A stretch of 57,060 nucleotides of DNA, taken from assembly GCF_023243045.1 (NCBI RefSeq), contig NZ_JALKFX010000021.1, positions 10,512 through 67,571 of the forward strand, given 5' to 3'. The notes beneath the pieces are model-generated. The model searched no databases, was not told where the DNA came from, and was given only the letters and a program-made list of their open reading frames with translations. The position numbers and the translations under genes are program-made. This document shows positions 32,338-41,118 of this stretch, one piece after another. This DNA is from Frankia sp. AgB32. Its GTDB lineage: Bacteria; Actinomycetota; Actinomycetes; Frankiales; Frankiaceae. Within the stretch, counting starts at the first letter, position 1. Each line of letters starts with the position of its first letter.

Positions 32338-33479
32338 CGCAGCCGGTTCCGGAGTCGACCACCGGGCGCCAGGACCCCTTACGGGTCGCCGTCATCGGCC
32401 TCGGCTGGGCCGGTCGGTCGATCTGGCTGCCGCGGCTGCGGGAGCATCCCCGTTTCGTGGTGACAGCGGCTGTCGATCCCGACCCGGCCGTACGGGCCGC
32501 CGTCGGCGGGGACGACCCGGGACTCGACCTGTTCGCCGACGTGGCCGAGCTGACCGGCAGTGACGCCGCCCGCCCCGATCTCGCGGTGGTGGCGGTACCC
32601 AACCACCGCCATGCCGACGTCGCCGAGAGCCTGCTGGCCGTGGGCATACCGGTGTTCCTGGAGAAGCCGGTCTGCCTGAGCTCCGCGGAGGCCGACCGGC
32701 TGGCCGCGGCCGAGACGGCGGGCAACGCGACCCTGCTGGCCGGCAGCGCCGCGCGGTACCGGGCGGACGTCAGCCGCCTGTACGAGGTCGCGGCGGGGCT
32801 CGGCGCGATCCGCCACGTGGACCTCGCCTGGGTGCGCGCCCGCGGCATCCCCGACGCCGGCGGCTGGTTCACCCGGCGGGAACAGTCCGGCGGCGGTGCG
32901 CTCGTCGACCTCGGCTGGCACCTGCTGGACACGCTCACCCCGCTGCTGGGCAGCGTCTGGTTCCACCAGGTGGTCGGAACCACGTCGGACGACTTCGTCA
33001 ACGACGAGGCGTGGGCGGCCTCCTGGCGCCACGACGACGAGGCCGGTGGCCCCAGCCGCTCGGGCGGCGACGTGGAGGACACCGCCCGTGGCTTCCTCAT
33101 CACCGAGGAGGGCACGTCGGTGGCGCTGCGGGCGAGCTGGGCCTCGCACGAGGCCCGCGACCTGACCGCGATCACTGTCGAGGGCGCCGGCGGCACCGCG
33201 TCGCTGCGCTGCACCTTCGGTTTCGGCCCGAACCGGCAGGACCGGTCGGTGCTCACCCTGACCCGGACCGGGGAGACGACGACCGTTCCCCTGGCCGAGG
33301 AGCCGATCGGTACCGAGTACCGCCGGCAGCTCGACGTGCTGCCGGCGATGCTGGTCGACCCGGCCTCCCGCGGACGGGCGATCGCCGAGGTCCGCCCGAC
33401 GATCGCCGCGATCGAACGGCTCTACGACTCCGCACGTTCGCACCGGACGGTGCCACCGCTGGTACACGCGGGCCGATGA
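32334..33479 (+). CDS. rifL: Gfo/Idh/MocA oxidoreductase of the AHBA set (RifL-like)
   Basis: A 381-residue dehydrogenase. It has a Rossmann start (LRVAVIGLGWAGRSIWLPRL), NH in VAVPNHRHAD, the catalytic EKP motif (VFLEKPVCLSSAEAD) and a C-terminal alpha/beta domain (GGGALVDLGWHLLDTLTP). In rifamycin-type pathways this enzyme oxidises UDP-glucose at C3 so that RifK can form UDP-kanosamine. The GTG start overlaps the RifK-like stop (GTGA), so translation is coupled. It is followed 19 bp later by the phosphatase. Confidence 0.88.
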   Translation: MTQPVPESTTGRQDPLRVAVIGLGWAGRSIWLPRLREHPRFVVTAAVDPDPAVRAAVGGDDPGLDLFADVAELTGSDAARPDLAVVAVPNHRHADVAESLLAVGIPVFLEKPVCLSSAEADRLAAAETAGNATLLAGSAARYRADVSRLYEVAAGLGAIRHVDLAWVRARGIPDAGGWFTRREQSGGGALVDLGWHLLDTLTPLLGSVWFHQVVGTTSDDFVNDEAWAASWRHDDEAGGPSRSGGDVEDTARGFLITEEGTSVALRASWASHEARDLTAITVEGAGGTASLRCTFGFGPNRQDRSVLTLTRTGETTTVPLAEEPIGTEYRRQLDVLPAMLVDPASRGRAIAEVRPTIAAIERLYDSARSHRTVPPLVHAGR

Positions 33480-33498
33480 CGCCCCGCCGCTAACACCG

Positions 33499-34392
33499 AT
33501 GTCCGATTTATCGAGCCCGGGGGGGCGCGTGGGTACGGAACTGCAGGACAGGTCGGCGGCGGACGGCTTTGGCCGGACCGCGATCCCCGAGTCGGCGCCC
33601 GCCGCGGCCGGCGGCGTCCGCCGGCGAGTGGTGATCTTCGATCTCGACGGGGTGCTCGTCGACAGCTTCGGCGTGATGCGCCAGGCGTTCACGACCGCCT
33701 ACGCCGAGGTCGTCGGCGCGGGCGAGCCCCCTTTCGAGGAGTACGAACGCCATCTCGGCCGCTACTTCCCCGACATCATGCGGATCATGAATCTCCCGTT
33801 GGAGATGGAGGAGCCGTTCGTCCGGGAGAGCTACCGGCTCGCCCGCGAGGTGACGCTCTTCGACGGGGTCGGCGAGATGCTGCGGACCCTGCGGGCGCGC
33901 GGTTACGGCCTGGCGGTCGCCACCGGCAAGGCCGGACCACGAGCCCGCCACCTGCTCGGCGAGCTCGACGTCCTGCCGTTGTTCGACCATGTCATCGGCT
34001 CCGACGAGATCGCCCGGCCGAAGCCGGCGCCGGACATCGTCCTGCGCGCCCTGGACCTGCTCGGCGCCGGTCCCGAGGAGGCGATGATGATCGGCGACGC
34101 CGTCGCGGATCTCGACAGCGCCCGCGGTGCCGGAGTGCTGGCCGTCGCCGCGCTGTGGGGGGAGACGGACGGCGTCGAGCTGATCGCCGCCGAGCCGGAC
34201 GCCGTGCTGCACCGTCCCGCCGAGCTGCTGGCGCTGCTTGGTGAGCTGGAGCCGAATCCGGAACCGGGCATCCCCGGCCAACTGGTGGCCGGCCCGGCCG
34301 GGGTGCCCACGGCGCACGCGACGCGGGTCGTCATGCCGCCGACCCCGGTGACGGTGACGCCGGTCGCCCAGGGACTGCTCGCCGCCGACTGA
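33499..34392 (+). CDS. rifM: HAD phosphatase of the AHBA set (RifM-like)
   Basis: A 297-residue HAD hydrolase. Motif I is VVIFDLDGVLVDSFG, motif II is LAVATGKAG, motif III the Lys in RPKPAPDIVLRA and motif IV GDAVADLDSARGAG. A 40-residue head and a 50-residue Pro/Val tail extend the usual 220-residue fold. In AHBA biosynthesis the RifM type is a phosphatase thought to act at the kanosamine-forming stage. It is the last gene of the rightward RifK-L-M trio. The start could be the later GTG at 33529. Confidence 0.85.
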   Translation: MSDLSSPGGRVGTELQDRSAADGFGRTAIPESAPAAAGGVRRRVVIFDLDGVLVDSFGVMRQAFTTAYAEVVGAGEPPFEEYERHLGRYFPDIMRIMNLPLEMEEPFVRESYRLAREVTLFDGVGEMLRTLRARGYGLAVATGKAGPRARHLLGELDVLPLFDHVIGSDEIARPKPAPDIVLRALDLLGAGPEEAMMIGDAVADLDSARGAGVLAVAALWGETDGVELIAAEPDAVLHRPAELLALLGELEPNPEPGIPGQLVAGPAGVPTAHATRVVMPPTPVTVTPVAQGLLAAD

Positions 34393-34471
34393 CCGGGCCG
34401 TTATCCGGCCGCGACCGCCGCCTGATCGGGGCGGCCGCGGACGCCGTCGCGGGGCTGGCCGGACCGTTGGA

Positions 34472-35479
34472 TCAACCCTGCTGGCGGGCCAGCAGGATCG
34501 CGCCTGACAGTGACGAAAGGCCGCCGAGCACGGCCGCCCGCACCGGTGCGGGCGGATGGCCGGGTCGCCCGAGCGCGCGGGCCTGCTCGTCGACGGCGGC
34601 CGCGAAACCCGTCAGCCCGTCGGCGAAACCGCCGCCGATCACGGCCAGGGCCGGATGCAGCAGTTCGGTGAGGCCGACGACGGCGACGGCCGCCGCCGCC
34701 GCACTCTCCCGCACCGCCCGCACGGCCCAGTCGGTGCCGGCGAGCCACTGCGCGCGCAGCTCGGGAAAACTCACGGCATCGGCATCGGCATCGGCATCGG
34801 TGTTGGTGCCCGGGCCGGTGGTGGCGGCGGACCGGTGCCGCGCGGCGCGGCGCAGGGTCGCGGGACCGCTGGCGACGGCCTGCACGCAGCCGCGCCGACC
34901 GCAGGTGCACGGCGCCCCGTCGGCCGCAATCACCATGTGCCCGATCTCGGCCGAGCCGCGGCCGGGCCGCGGACAGTTGCGGCCGTCCAGCACGATCCCG
35001 CCGCCGACCCCGGTGCCGATCCCCAGGTACACCAGGTTCGGGCAGCCAGCCGCGGCCGCCTCGGCGAGGGCGGCGAGGTCGCCGTCGTCCGCGTACGCGA
35101 CGGCCGCGCCCGGCGCCAGGTCGCGCAGCGCTCCGTCCAGCGCGAGGCCGCTCCAGCTCGGGCGTCCCGGCCACGTCGTCACGAGGCCGGTCGGGTCCAC
35201 CGTCGCCGGCATCGCCAGGCCGACCGCGCTGATCGGACCGGCCCAGCGGGACCGCAGCGATGCGACCTGTCGGGCGAGTGCGTCGAGGTCACCCGCGGCG
35301 CTGGCCATCGGCTCCCAGCGGAACGTCGCTTCGACCGGCGTGCCTGCGCCGTCGGTCGCGTCGGACCCGTCGACCGGATCACCAGCCGGCAGCGCCGGTT
35401 CGATCCGCAGCGCGACCTTGGTGCCACCGATGTCGATGCCGAGGACACCGGCGGTCGTCGTCGGGCTGGGCGCGGGCAT
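34472..35479 (-). CDS. rifN: ROK-family sugar kinase (kanosamine kinase, RifN-like)
   Basis: A 335-residue ROK kinase from ATG 35477-35479. It has a phosphate loop (GVLGIDIGGTKVALR), the sugar-binding GIGTGVGGGIVLDG and SAEIGHMVI with the catalytic region, the zinc site CTCGRRGCVQAVASGPAT, and C-terminal ALAVIGGGFADG. In the AHBA route this enzyme phosphorylates kanosamine to the 6-phosphate. A DADADADA stretch, from a 6-bp GGCATC repeat near 34770-34800, sits in a loop. It reads opposite to RifK-L-M and is the last gene of the leftward G-I-N trio. Confidence 0.88.
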   Translation of the reverse strand: MPAPSPTTTAGVLGIDIGGTKVALRIEPALPAGDPVDGSDATDGAGTPVEATFRWEPMASAAGDLDALARQVASLRSRWAGPISAVGLAMPATVDPTGLVTTWPGRPSWSGLALDGALRDLAPGAAVAYADDGDLAALAEAAAAGCPNLVYLGIGTGVGGGIVLDGRNCPRPGRGSAEIGHMVIAADGAPCTCGRRGCVQAVASGPATLRRAARHRSAATTGPGTNTDADADADAVSFPELRAQWLAGTDWAVRAVRESAAAAAVAVVGLTELLHPALAVIGGGFADGLTGFAAAVDEQARALGRPGHPPAPVRAAVLGGLSSLSGAILLARQQG

Positions 35480-35514
35480 GGTCGTGGTCCTCCCGGATCG
35501 GTCGGGCACGGGCG

Positions 35515-36351
35515 TCAGCCGTCGTTCGCCGGGCCGAGCCCGAAGAAGGCCCGGTACAGGTCGAGCTGCTCGGCGAGCATGGGCAGTCCCGGCTGGGTGG
35601 GCAGGCCGAGCCGCTCCGCGGCGGCCAGCAGGCGGGTCCGCGCCGGTTTCATGATGATGTCCGCGACGACGCAGCCGGCGGGCAGTTCCTCGGGCCGTAG
35701 TGGCAGCGGGTCGTCGGGACGCAGGCCGAGCGGGGTGGCGTTCACCGCAAGGTCGACGTCTCGGGTCGCGGGTGTCGCGGCGAGCCTGGTGCGGCCGGGC
35801 CAGTGGGCCTCCAGCCGACGGACGAGGTCCGCGCACCTCGCCTGGTCCGGGTCGTGGACGGCCAGGCTGGCGCAGCCGGCGTCGAGCAGCGCGACCGCGA
35901 TGGCGCTGCCGGCCCCGCCGGCCCCCAGCAGGGCCACCCGTGCGCCGCGGACCCAGTGGCCGGCGGCAGCCAGCCCGCGCACGAAACCGGACCCGTCGAA
36001 GTTGTCGGCCCGCCAGCCGCCGCCGGGGGCGCGGCACAGCACGTTGGCGCTGCCGCTGATCCGCGCGGCCGTGCTCCGCTCGGCGGCGAGGGCGCAGGCG
36101 GCGACCTTGTGCGGGATCGTGACGAGCACGCCGTCCAGGTTCGCGGTGGCGGCGAGGCCCGCGAGGACGGTGGCGAAGTCGGCCGGGCGGGCGTGCACGG
36201 GCACCAGGACGGCGTCGTGCCCGAGCTGGGCGAACAGCGGGTTGAGCAGCGACGGCGCCCGCACCTGGGCCACCGGATCGCCGATGACGGCGTACAGCCT
36301 GGTGACGCCGCTGATGGGCGGCGCCGTCGGGGCGAAGGACGCCGCCGTCAC
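35515..36351 (-). CDS. rifI: Shikimate/aminoquinate dehydrogenase-like protein (RifI-like)
   Basis: A 278-residue member of the shikimate dehydrogenase family. It has the N-terminal catalytic domain with VRAPSLLNPLF (in place of the usual Ser-x-Ser), TIPHK with the catalytic Lys, DNFDGSGFVRGL with the catalytic Asp and a Rossmann motif VALLGAGGAGSAIA. NATPLGLRPDDPLPL is typical. RifI-type enzymes use aminoquinate or aminoshikimate and are not essential for AHBA. The GTG overlaps the stop of the RifG-like gene, and the RifN-like gene follows 36 bp on. Confidence 0.85.
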   Translation of the reverse strand: MTAASFAPTAPPISGVTRLYAVIGDPVAQVRAPSLLNPLFAQLGHDAVLVPVHARPADFATVLAGLAATANLDGVLVTIPHKVAACALAAERSTAARISGSANVLCRAPGGGWRADNFDGSGFVRGLAAAGHWVRGARVALLGAGGAGSAIAVALLDAGCASLAVHDPDQARCADLVRRLEAHWPGRTRLAATPATRDVDLAVNATPLGLRPDDPLPLRPEELPAGCVVADIIMKPARTRLLAAAERLGLPTQPGLPMLAEQLDLYRAFFGLGPANDG

Positions 36352-37445
36352 GCTGCCTGCTTCTGGGGCATCGCGGCGAGCGTCGCCAGCACGAGGTCCT
36401 CGGCCACGTCGGGGACGAGTTCGGGGCCGGCCGAGCCGTCGAGAACGAACGTCAGGCCGGTGTTCGTGGACTTCTTGTCCAGCCGCATCACCGTGACGAG
36501 GTCGCGAAGATCGATCCCGGCGGGCAGGGCCCAGGGCAGTCCGTAGCCGCGCACCACGTCGAGGTGCTCCGCGACCCGGTCGGGGCCGATCCGGCCGAGC
36601 GCCCCGGCGAGCCGGCCGGCGAACACCGTGCCGATCGCGACGCCCTCGCCGTGACGCAGCGCGTAGTCGGTGACCCGTTCCAACGCGTGGCCCAGGGTGT
36701 GGCCGTAGTTGAGGATGTGGCGCAGGCTGGAGTCCCGCTCGTCGCGGGCGACGACGGCCGCCTTGAGCGCCACGCTCGCCGCGATCTGCTCGGCGACCGG
36801 GCGTCCCTGCAGGTCGGGCGCGCCGATGAAGTGGGCCCGGGCAATCTCCCCGTAGCCGTTGACGCGTTCCCGGTCAGGCAGTGTGGCCAGGTAGTCGGTG
36901 TCGCACAGCACGGCGCTGGGCTGCCAGTAGGCGCCCACCAGGTTCTTGCCCGCGGGCAGGTTCACCGCCGTCTTCCCGCCGACGCTCGCGTCCACCTGGG
37001 CGAGCAGGGAGGTCGGCAGGTGCACGACGGCGACGCCGCGGTGGTAACATGCGGCCGCGAAACCGACCACGTCCGTGGTCGTGCCGCCACCGCAGGAGAT
37101 CACCACGTCGGACCGGGTCAGCCCGAAGTCGGCGAAGTGGCTGCACAGCCTCTCGACGTTCGCCATCGTCTTGTCCGCCTCCCCGTCCCGGGCGGGCAGG
37201 CGCAGCGCCGGCACCCCGGGGTCGGGGACGGCGTCGAGGGGGCGCGCGGAGATGATCGCGGCCCGCCTCGCCCCGATCCGGGCGACCACCTCAGGCAGGG
37301 TGTGGCGGACCCCGGCGCCGATGTCGATCGGGTAGCCACGCTCGCCGAGTTCGACCCGGACCCGCCGGTGGTCGGGGCCGAGCCGGTCGATGGGGCTGAG
37401 CCGGTCGATGGGGCTGAGCGGCTGACGGACGGGTGAGCCGGTCAC
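36348..37445 (-). CDS. rifG: Aminodehydroquinate synthase (RifG-like)
   Basis: A 365-residue dehydroquinate synthase-fold enzyme expected to cyclise aminoDAHP to aminodehydroquinate. It shows the NAD motif (DVVISCGGGTTTDVVGFAAACYHRG), HLPTSLLAQVDASVGGKTAVN and the zinc ligands: Glu in GYGEIARAHFI, His in NYGHTLGHALE and His in LRHGEGVAIG. The N-terminal head carries a duplicated SPIDRL from an 18-bp repeat. The start GTG 37443-37445 is the first gene of the leftward trio. As it sits with AHBA synthase, the aminated substrate is more likely than DAHP. Confidence 0.88.
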   Translation of the reverse strand: MTGSPVRQPLSPIDRLSPIDRLGPDHRRVRVELGERGYPIDIGAGVRHTLPEVVARIGARRAAIISARPLDAVPDPGVPALRLPARDGEADKTMANVERLCSHFADFGLTRSDVVISCGGGTTTDVVGFAAACYHRGVAVVHLPTSLLAQVDASVGGKTAVNLPAGKNLVGAYWQPSAVLCDTDYLATLPDRERVNGYGEIARAHFIGAPDLQGRPVAEQIAASVALKAAVVARDERDSSLRHILNYGHTLGHALERVTDYALRHGEGVAIGTVFAGRLAGALGRIGPDRVAEHLDVVRGYGLPWALPAGIDLRDLVTVMRLDKKSTNTGLTFVLDGSAGPELVPDVAEDLVLATLAAMPQKQAA

Positions 37446-37628
37446 GTGTCGTCTCCTGTTCGGCGGGTGTGGTCGGGGGCGTGGGCGCTGGTCGGCCCGC
37501 TGGCGGGGCCCGCCGTGGAGCCCTGTGCCCAGTCTGCCCGGGGGACGCGTCCGCTTCCCGAACCGGGGGAGCGGGGGAGCCGGCGGCCGAGATACGCTCC
37601 TGCGCGCGGGCTGACGGGCGTCCGAGGG

Positions 37629-37695
37629 GGGACACGCCGAGTTGGGCACGCCGAGGGGGGCACGCCGAGTTGGGCACGCCGAGTTGGGCACTCAG
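37629..37695. repeat. Tandem 14-15 bp repeat upstream of the RifG-like gene
   Basis: Five direct copies of a GGCACGCCGAGTTG unit (third copy GAGGGG) in the gap between RifG-like (leftward) and the 37882 gene (rightward), about 190 bp from each start. It may be a binding array or slipped-strand expansion. Confidence 0.8.
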
Positions 37696-37881
37696 TGTGC
37701 GGTCGATCGAAGAGGAGCCTGCTCGGGTGGCACCTACGCGCGGCAGCGGCGTCTGGTCGGCCCGGTTTTGGCCCGCGTTCGCGACAGGGCCGGCAATCTG
37801 CGTCAGGCTCGGCACCGTGGGCCGCGTCCCGGATCGCAGCACCGAGGGAACGCCGCCAGCCCGTTCGACGAGGAGTCCGTC

Positions 37882-38277
37882 ATGACCAAGCCGACCTCCG
37901 TGAACGACGCCGACGCCGGGGCGTCGCCAGCCGAGGCGGCCGGGACGCCGCCCGGCGCCGCGACGGACAGTGATGTCGCGAGCGCCGGAATCGGCAGCAC
38001 ATCAGATGATCCGTATCCGGACGGCTATTCGGACGTAACTGAGCCGGATGGTGCGGTGGGGTCCGACGACGAACTGCCCGGCGCCCGGGCGCTGTGGATT
38101 CTCGCGTTCACGTTCGCGATCGTCGGACTGTTCTTCCCGCTGGCCGGACTGATCGCGATCGGTTGCGGGGCGTTGGCCTGGCGCAGAGGCAGCGGGCGTG
38201 GTCGGACGGCGACCCTCGTCGCAATCGGTACGACGCTCGTCGGAATCATTCTTACGATCATCGTCCTCACGACCTGA
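37882..38277 (+). CDS. Two-pass membrane protein, DUF4190-like
   Basis: A 131-residue protein. An acidic, disordered head of about 65 residues is followed by two transmembrane helices (LWILAFTFAIVGLFFPLAGLIAIGCGALAW and TATLVAIGTTLVGIILTIIVLT) joined by a basic RRGSGRGR loop. The layout matches DUF4190-type membrane proteins of actinobacteria. ATG 37882 follows GAGGAG. A hairpin terminator lies downstream. Its function is unknown and a link with the AHBA genes is not evident. Confidence 0.7.
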   Translation: MTKPTSVNDADAGASPAEAAGTPPGAATDSDVASAGIGSTSDDPYPDGYSDVTEPDGAVGSDDELPGARALWILAFTFAIVGLFFPLAGLIAIGCGALAWRRGSGRGRTATLVAIGTTLVGIILTIIVLTT

Positions 38278-38330
38278 CTATTCCGTCGCCGGTCGGGACG
38301 GCGTTCACCCGACCGGTTGGCGGCACAGGT

Positions 38331-38365
38331 GAGGCCGCCCAGCTCGGGGGGTGCCGGGCGGCCTC
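38331..38365 (+). terminator. Hairpin terminator
   Basis: A 10-bp stem GAGGCCGCCC/GGGCGGCCTC, 54 bp after the stop of the 37882 gene. Confidence 0.65.
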
Positions 38366-38432
38366 GATTGATGATGACATTTAAGGTGCGTCCGGCACAA
38401 GTCTGCGGGCGGGTCGCCGGTGTGGTGTCGGG

Positions 38433-39002
38433 TCAGAGCGGCCAGGTCGCGCCATGCCGGAGCAGCGCGATCAGCAGGCCCGAGCCGGCGTCCAGGTACG
38501 CCTCGGTCGGCTCGGTGCGGTTCGGCTGGACCTGTTCGATGACGGCCCCGTGGGCCTGCGCGCCCCGCAGCGCCGCCCGCGGGTTACTGACCAGGTAACC
38601 GACGGCGAACAGGCCCTCGCCGCGCCGGTCGAGGATCTCCCGCGCGACCGTCGGGTGCGGGCCGGGCTGGATCAGTTCGACCAGGCCGGCGCCGAGGCGA
38701 CCGACCGCGATCCGGGTCCCGTCGAGCGCGACCAGCCGGCCGTGCCGCAGTGCCGGGCCGGACAGCTCACCGGACTGCCACGCCTCCACACCCAGCTCGA
38801 CGGTGTGCAGCTCGCGGGCGAGGTCCAGGTCGGCGACGACGATGGCGAAGTGGTGGAAGGTCAGGTCCGCCAGTATGGAATCGACGGCGGCGAAACCCTC
38901 CGCAGCGTACGGAGCGAATGGTCCGGACTGGAGCGCGTCGGTCGTCAGAAGACCGTCGCGGGGCGTCCGGGACCGAGGAAGAAAGACTGATTCTATTGTC
39001 AC
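38433..39002 (-). CDS. VOC-superfamily protein (methylmalonyl-CoA epimerase-like)
   Basis: A 189-residue protein from GTG 39000-39002. After a 45-residue head it shows one or two VOC beta-alpha-beta-beta-beta modules: FHHFAIVVADLDLARELHTVELGVEAW, a glutamate-containing VELIQPGPHP, then GLFAVGYLVSN and EAYLDAGSGLLIALL. Metal ligands would be His of FHHFAIV, Glu of VELI and Glu of the last block. Methylmalonyl-CoA epimerases and glyoxalases share this plan. It could serve a polyketide starter or extender supply, but this is inference. It faces the cupin gene across a short gap. Confidence 0.75.
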   Translation of the reverse strand: MTIESVFLPRSRTPRDGLLTTDALQSGPFAPYAAEGFAAVDSILADLTFHHFAIVVADLDLARELHTVELGVEAWQSGELSGPALRHGRLVALDGTRIAVGRLGAGLVELIQPGPHPTVAREILDRRGEGLFAVGYLVSNPRAALRGAQAHGAVIEQVQPNRTEPTEAYLDAGSGLLIALLRHGATWPL

Positions 39003-39129
39003 GACGCCCCCTCCGCGTCCCACCGTTATCGGGGGAGCGACGCCGATCCTAGCCGTATCAGGCCAGGCCGGCGATCGGCGGCCCCGGCCGTGGCGTGCCG
39101 ATCGGCACCGCAGGAACGATGATGCGTCC

Positions 39130-39492
39130 ATGCCTGCTTTCATCGAGAAGCCGACCATCATCGAGGCCGCGGGGAACCTGCCCAAAGTCATTCGCGAGTA
39201 TGTGGGTGCGGTGAACACCGGTACCCAGGGCATGAGCATCGCCCACATGACGAGCCCGGCTGGTTGGGTGGAACCCGGCCAACGGCCGGAGTTCGACGAG
39301 TACACGGTCGTCCTGCGGGGATCGCTGACGGTGGCGCACGACGGCGGCGCCATCGTGGTGGCGGCCGGGCAGGCGGTGCACACCGCCGCGGGCGAGTGGG
39401 TGCGCTACAGCACCCCGGACGCCGACGGCGCCGACTACATCTCGGTCTGCCTGCCGGCCTTCCTGCCGCAGACGGTCCACCGGGACGAGTGA
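39130..39492 (+). CDS. Cupin-domain protein
   Basis: A 120-residue single-cupin protein. The core has motif 1-like GQRPEFDEYTVVLRGSLTVAHDGG and motif 2-like AGQAVHTAAGEWVRYST. Metal ligands look incomplete (Glu and His present, the first His pair missing), so metal binding is uncertain. ATG 39130 is the likely start. It reads divergently from the VOC gene and is followed 78 bp later by the pirin gene. The role is unknown. Confidence 0.75.
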   Translation: MPAFIEKPTIIEAAGNLPKVIREYVGAVNTGTQGMSIAHMTSPAGWVEPGQRPEFDEYTVVLRGSLTVAHDGGAIVVAAGQAVHTAAGEWVRYSTPDADGADYISVCLPAFLPQTVHRDE

Positions 39493-39530
39493 CGGGCCGC
39501 GGCCAGCGTCGACAGCCAGGACGTGGGCAG

Positions 39531-39570
39531 GTTGGTTTCCGTTGCGCGTGCAACGTCGTACTGTCGGCAA
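39531..39570 (+). promoter_or_regulatory. Promoter of the pirin gene with inverted repeat
   Basis: GTTGC-n4-GCAAC (39541-39554) is followed by a -10-like TACTGT (39559-39564) 6 bp before the ATG at 39571. The repeat lies in the spacer, a typical place for a repressor or redox regulator. The mRNA would be leaderless. Confidence 0.45.
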
Positions 39571-40542
39571 ATGAGCGGACCCGTCTCGTCTGTCGACGTC
39601 ACCGCCGGGCTGGCCCCATCGTCCGATGCGCCGGTCCAGGACGCCGCCGCGCCGCAGGTCACCGAGGCGAGAACGGTGGAGGTGGGCGGCCTGCCGGTGC
39701 GCCGGGCGCTGCCTGGCCGGGCCCGGCGCACCGTCGGCGCCTGGTGTTTCGTGGATCACCTGGGGCCGACCGCGGTGTTGGCGACGCGGCCGGTCGAGAT
39801 CGGTCCGCACCCGCACATCGGTCTGGCCACGGTCACCTGGCTCGTGTCCGGGTGCCTGGTGCACCTGGACAGTCTCGGCAGCGACCAGGTGCTGCGGCCG
39901 GGTCAGCTCAACCTGATGACGGCCGGCAACGGCGTCGCCCATGCGGAGGTGTCCGGGGACGGGCCCGGTGCCCCAGGGTCCGGTGCTCCAGGTCCGGGTG
40001 AGCTGCACGGCGTGCAGATGTGGATCGCCCAGCCGGAGGGCACCCGGCATGGCCCGTCCGCCTTCGCACACCACGCCGACCTGCCCGCGGCCGAGTTCGG
40101 CGCGGTCGAGGCGACGGTGCTGCTCGGCGAACTCGGCGGCGTGACGTCCCCGGCCCGCACCGACACCCCGCTGGTCGGTGCGGAGCTGGCGCCGCGCGGC
40201 AACGGGGTGATACCGCTGCGGAGCAGCTTCGAACACGCCCTCGTGGTCCTCACCGGTGCCGTGCGGGTGGGCGATCGCATCCTCACCCCGGGGCGGTTGG
40301 GCTACCTGGGCGCCGGCCGTGCGGAACTCGACCTCGGGGGCGAGGACGGCACCCGCGCGATGCTGCTCGGCGGCGAGCCGTTCACCGAGCCGCTGGTGAT
40401 GTGGTGGAACCTCGTCGCGCGGTCCCGGGCCGAGATCGAGGCCGCCCGCGACGACTGGCAGGCCGGCACCGACCGCTTCGGCTCCGTGGCGACCACCGTC
40501 GCGCGGACGGTGGCGCCCCGGCCCCCGTGGTCGCCCGGCTGA
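39571..40542 (+). CDS. Pirin-like bicupin protein
   Basis: A 323-residue pirin. The N-terminal cupin contains the iron ligand region GPHPHIGLATVTWLVSGCLVHLDSLGS and the second region GQLNLMTAGNGVAHAEVSGDG; the C-terminal cupin (LVVLTGAVRVGDRILTPGRLGYLGAG, MLLGGEPFTEPLVMWWNLVARS) follows. The metal residues His, His, His and Glu of pirins appear present. Pirins act as redox sensors or quercetinase-type dioxygenases. Gly/Pro repeats (residues 130-145) are an insertion between the cupins. Confidence 0.88.
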   Translation: MSGPVSSVDVTAGLAPSSDAPVQDAAAPQVTEARTVEVGGLPVRRALPGRARRTVGAWCFVDHLGPTAVLATRPVEIGPHPHIGLATVTWLVSGCLVHLDSLGSDQVLRPGQLNLMTAGNGVAHAEVSGDGPGAPGSGAPGPGELHGVQMWIAQPEGTRHGPSAFAHHADLPAAEFGAVEATVLLGELGGVTSPARTDTPLVGAELAPRGNGVIPLRSSFEHALVVLTGAVRVGDRILTPGRLGYLGAGRAELDLGGEDGTRAMLLGGEPFTEPLVMWWNLVARSRAEIEAARDDWQAGTDRFGSVATTVARTVAPRPPWSPG

Positions 40543-40554
40543 ACCCCGGCTTCC

Positions 40555-41028
40555 TCAGAGTTTGTCGATCTGCCTGGCGATCGTGTCGACGTCGGAGTAC
40601 GTCAGGCCGACCAGGCCGACCTGCTTCCAGCGCAGCATGCCCTCGGCGTCGACGAGGAAGACCGAGCGGCGCAGCCCGAGGCCGGGTATCCCGATGCCGT
40701 ACGCCCTGACGGCGTCACGATCCGGATCGGCGAGCAGGGGGAAGCTCAGTCCCTGCTCACGCGCGAAGGCCTCGTGGCTGTCCAGGCCCTGCGGGCTGAT
40801 GCCCCACACGCGGGCACCGAGGGTGCCGAAAACCTCGATGCCCGCGGAGTAGCTGCAGAGCTGACGGGTGCAGACCGGCGTGTTGTCGCCCGGGTAGAAC
40901 GCCAGCACGACGGGATGCCCGCGCTCGGCCGCCAGCGAGCACTCGGCGTCCTGCCGCTCGCCGTCGACGAGCACGATTCCCGGCAGCGTCACATCCGGCG
41001 CCTGCTTGCCCACGGTGGGACCGGCCAT
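40555..41028 (-). CDS. Peroxiredoxin (Bcp/PrxQ type)
   Basis: A 157-residue AhpC/TSA-fold peroxidase. The peroxidatic Cys is in YPGDNTPVCTRQLC, with a second Cys five residues later that can form the intrahelical disulfide of the PrxQ type. The catalytic Arg/Thr environment and C-terminal VFLVDAEGMLRWKQVG are normal. It reduces peroxides through thioredoxin or mycoredoxin. It converges with the pirin gene (12 bp apart). It may protect cells during flavin-dependent chemistry, which is inference. Confidence 0.9.
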   Translation of the reverse strand: MAGPTVGKQAPDVTLPGIVLVDGERQDAECSLAAERGHPVVLAFYPGDNTPVCTRQLCSYSAGIEVFGTLGARVWGISPQGLDSHEAFAREQGLSFPLLADPDRDAVRAYGIGIPGLGLRRSVFLVDAEGMLRWKQVGLVGLTYSDVDTIARQIDKL

Positions 41029-41118
41029 GTCAGGCCGCCGCCCGGTGCGAGCGGAGGTCGTGGGTGGTGGAGGGCCCGAGCGTTCCCTTCTCCGGCCGCT
41101 GCGGCCGTCGGGCCGGGC

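Noticed and set aside
37629-37695. CRISPR array
   Set aside because: The units are contiguous direct repeats with no spacers and no cas genes nearby. The same holds for 41119-41177 and 45223-45330.
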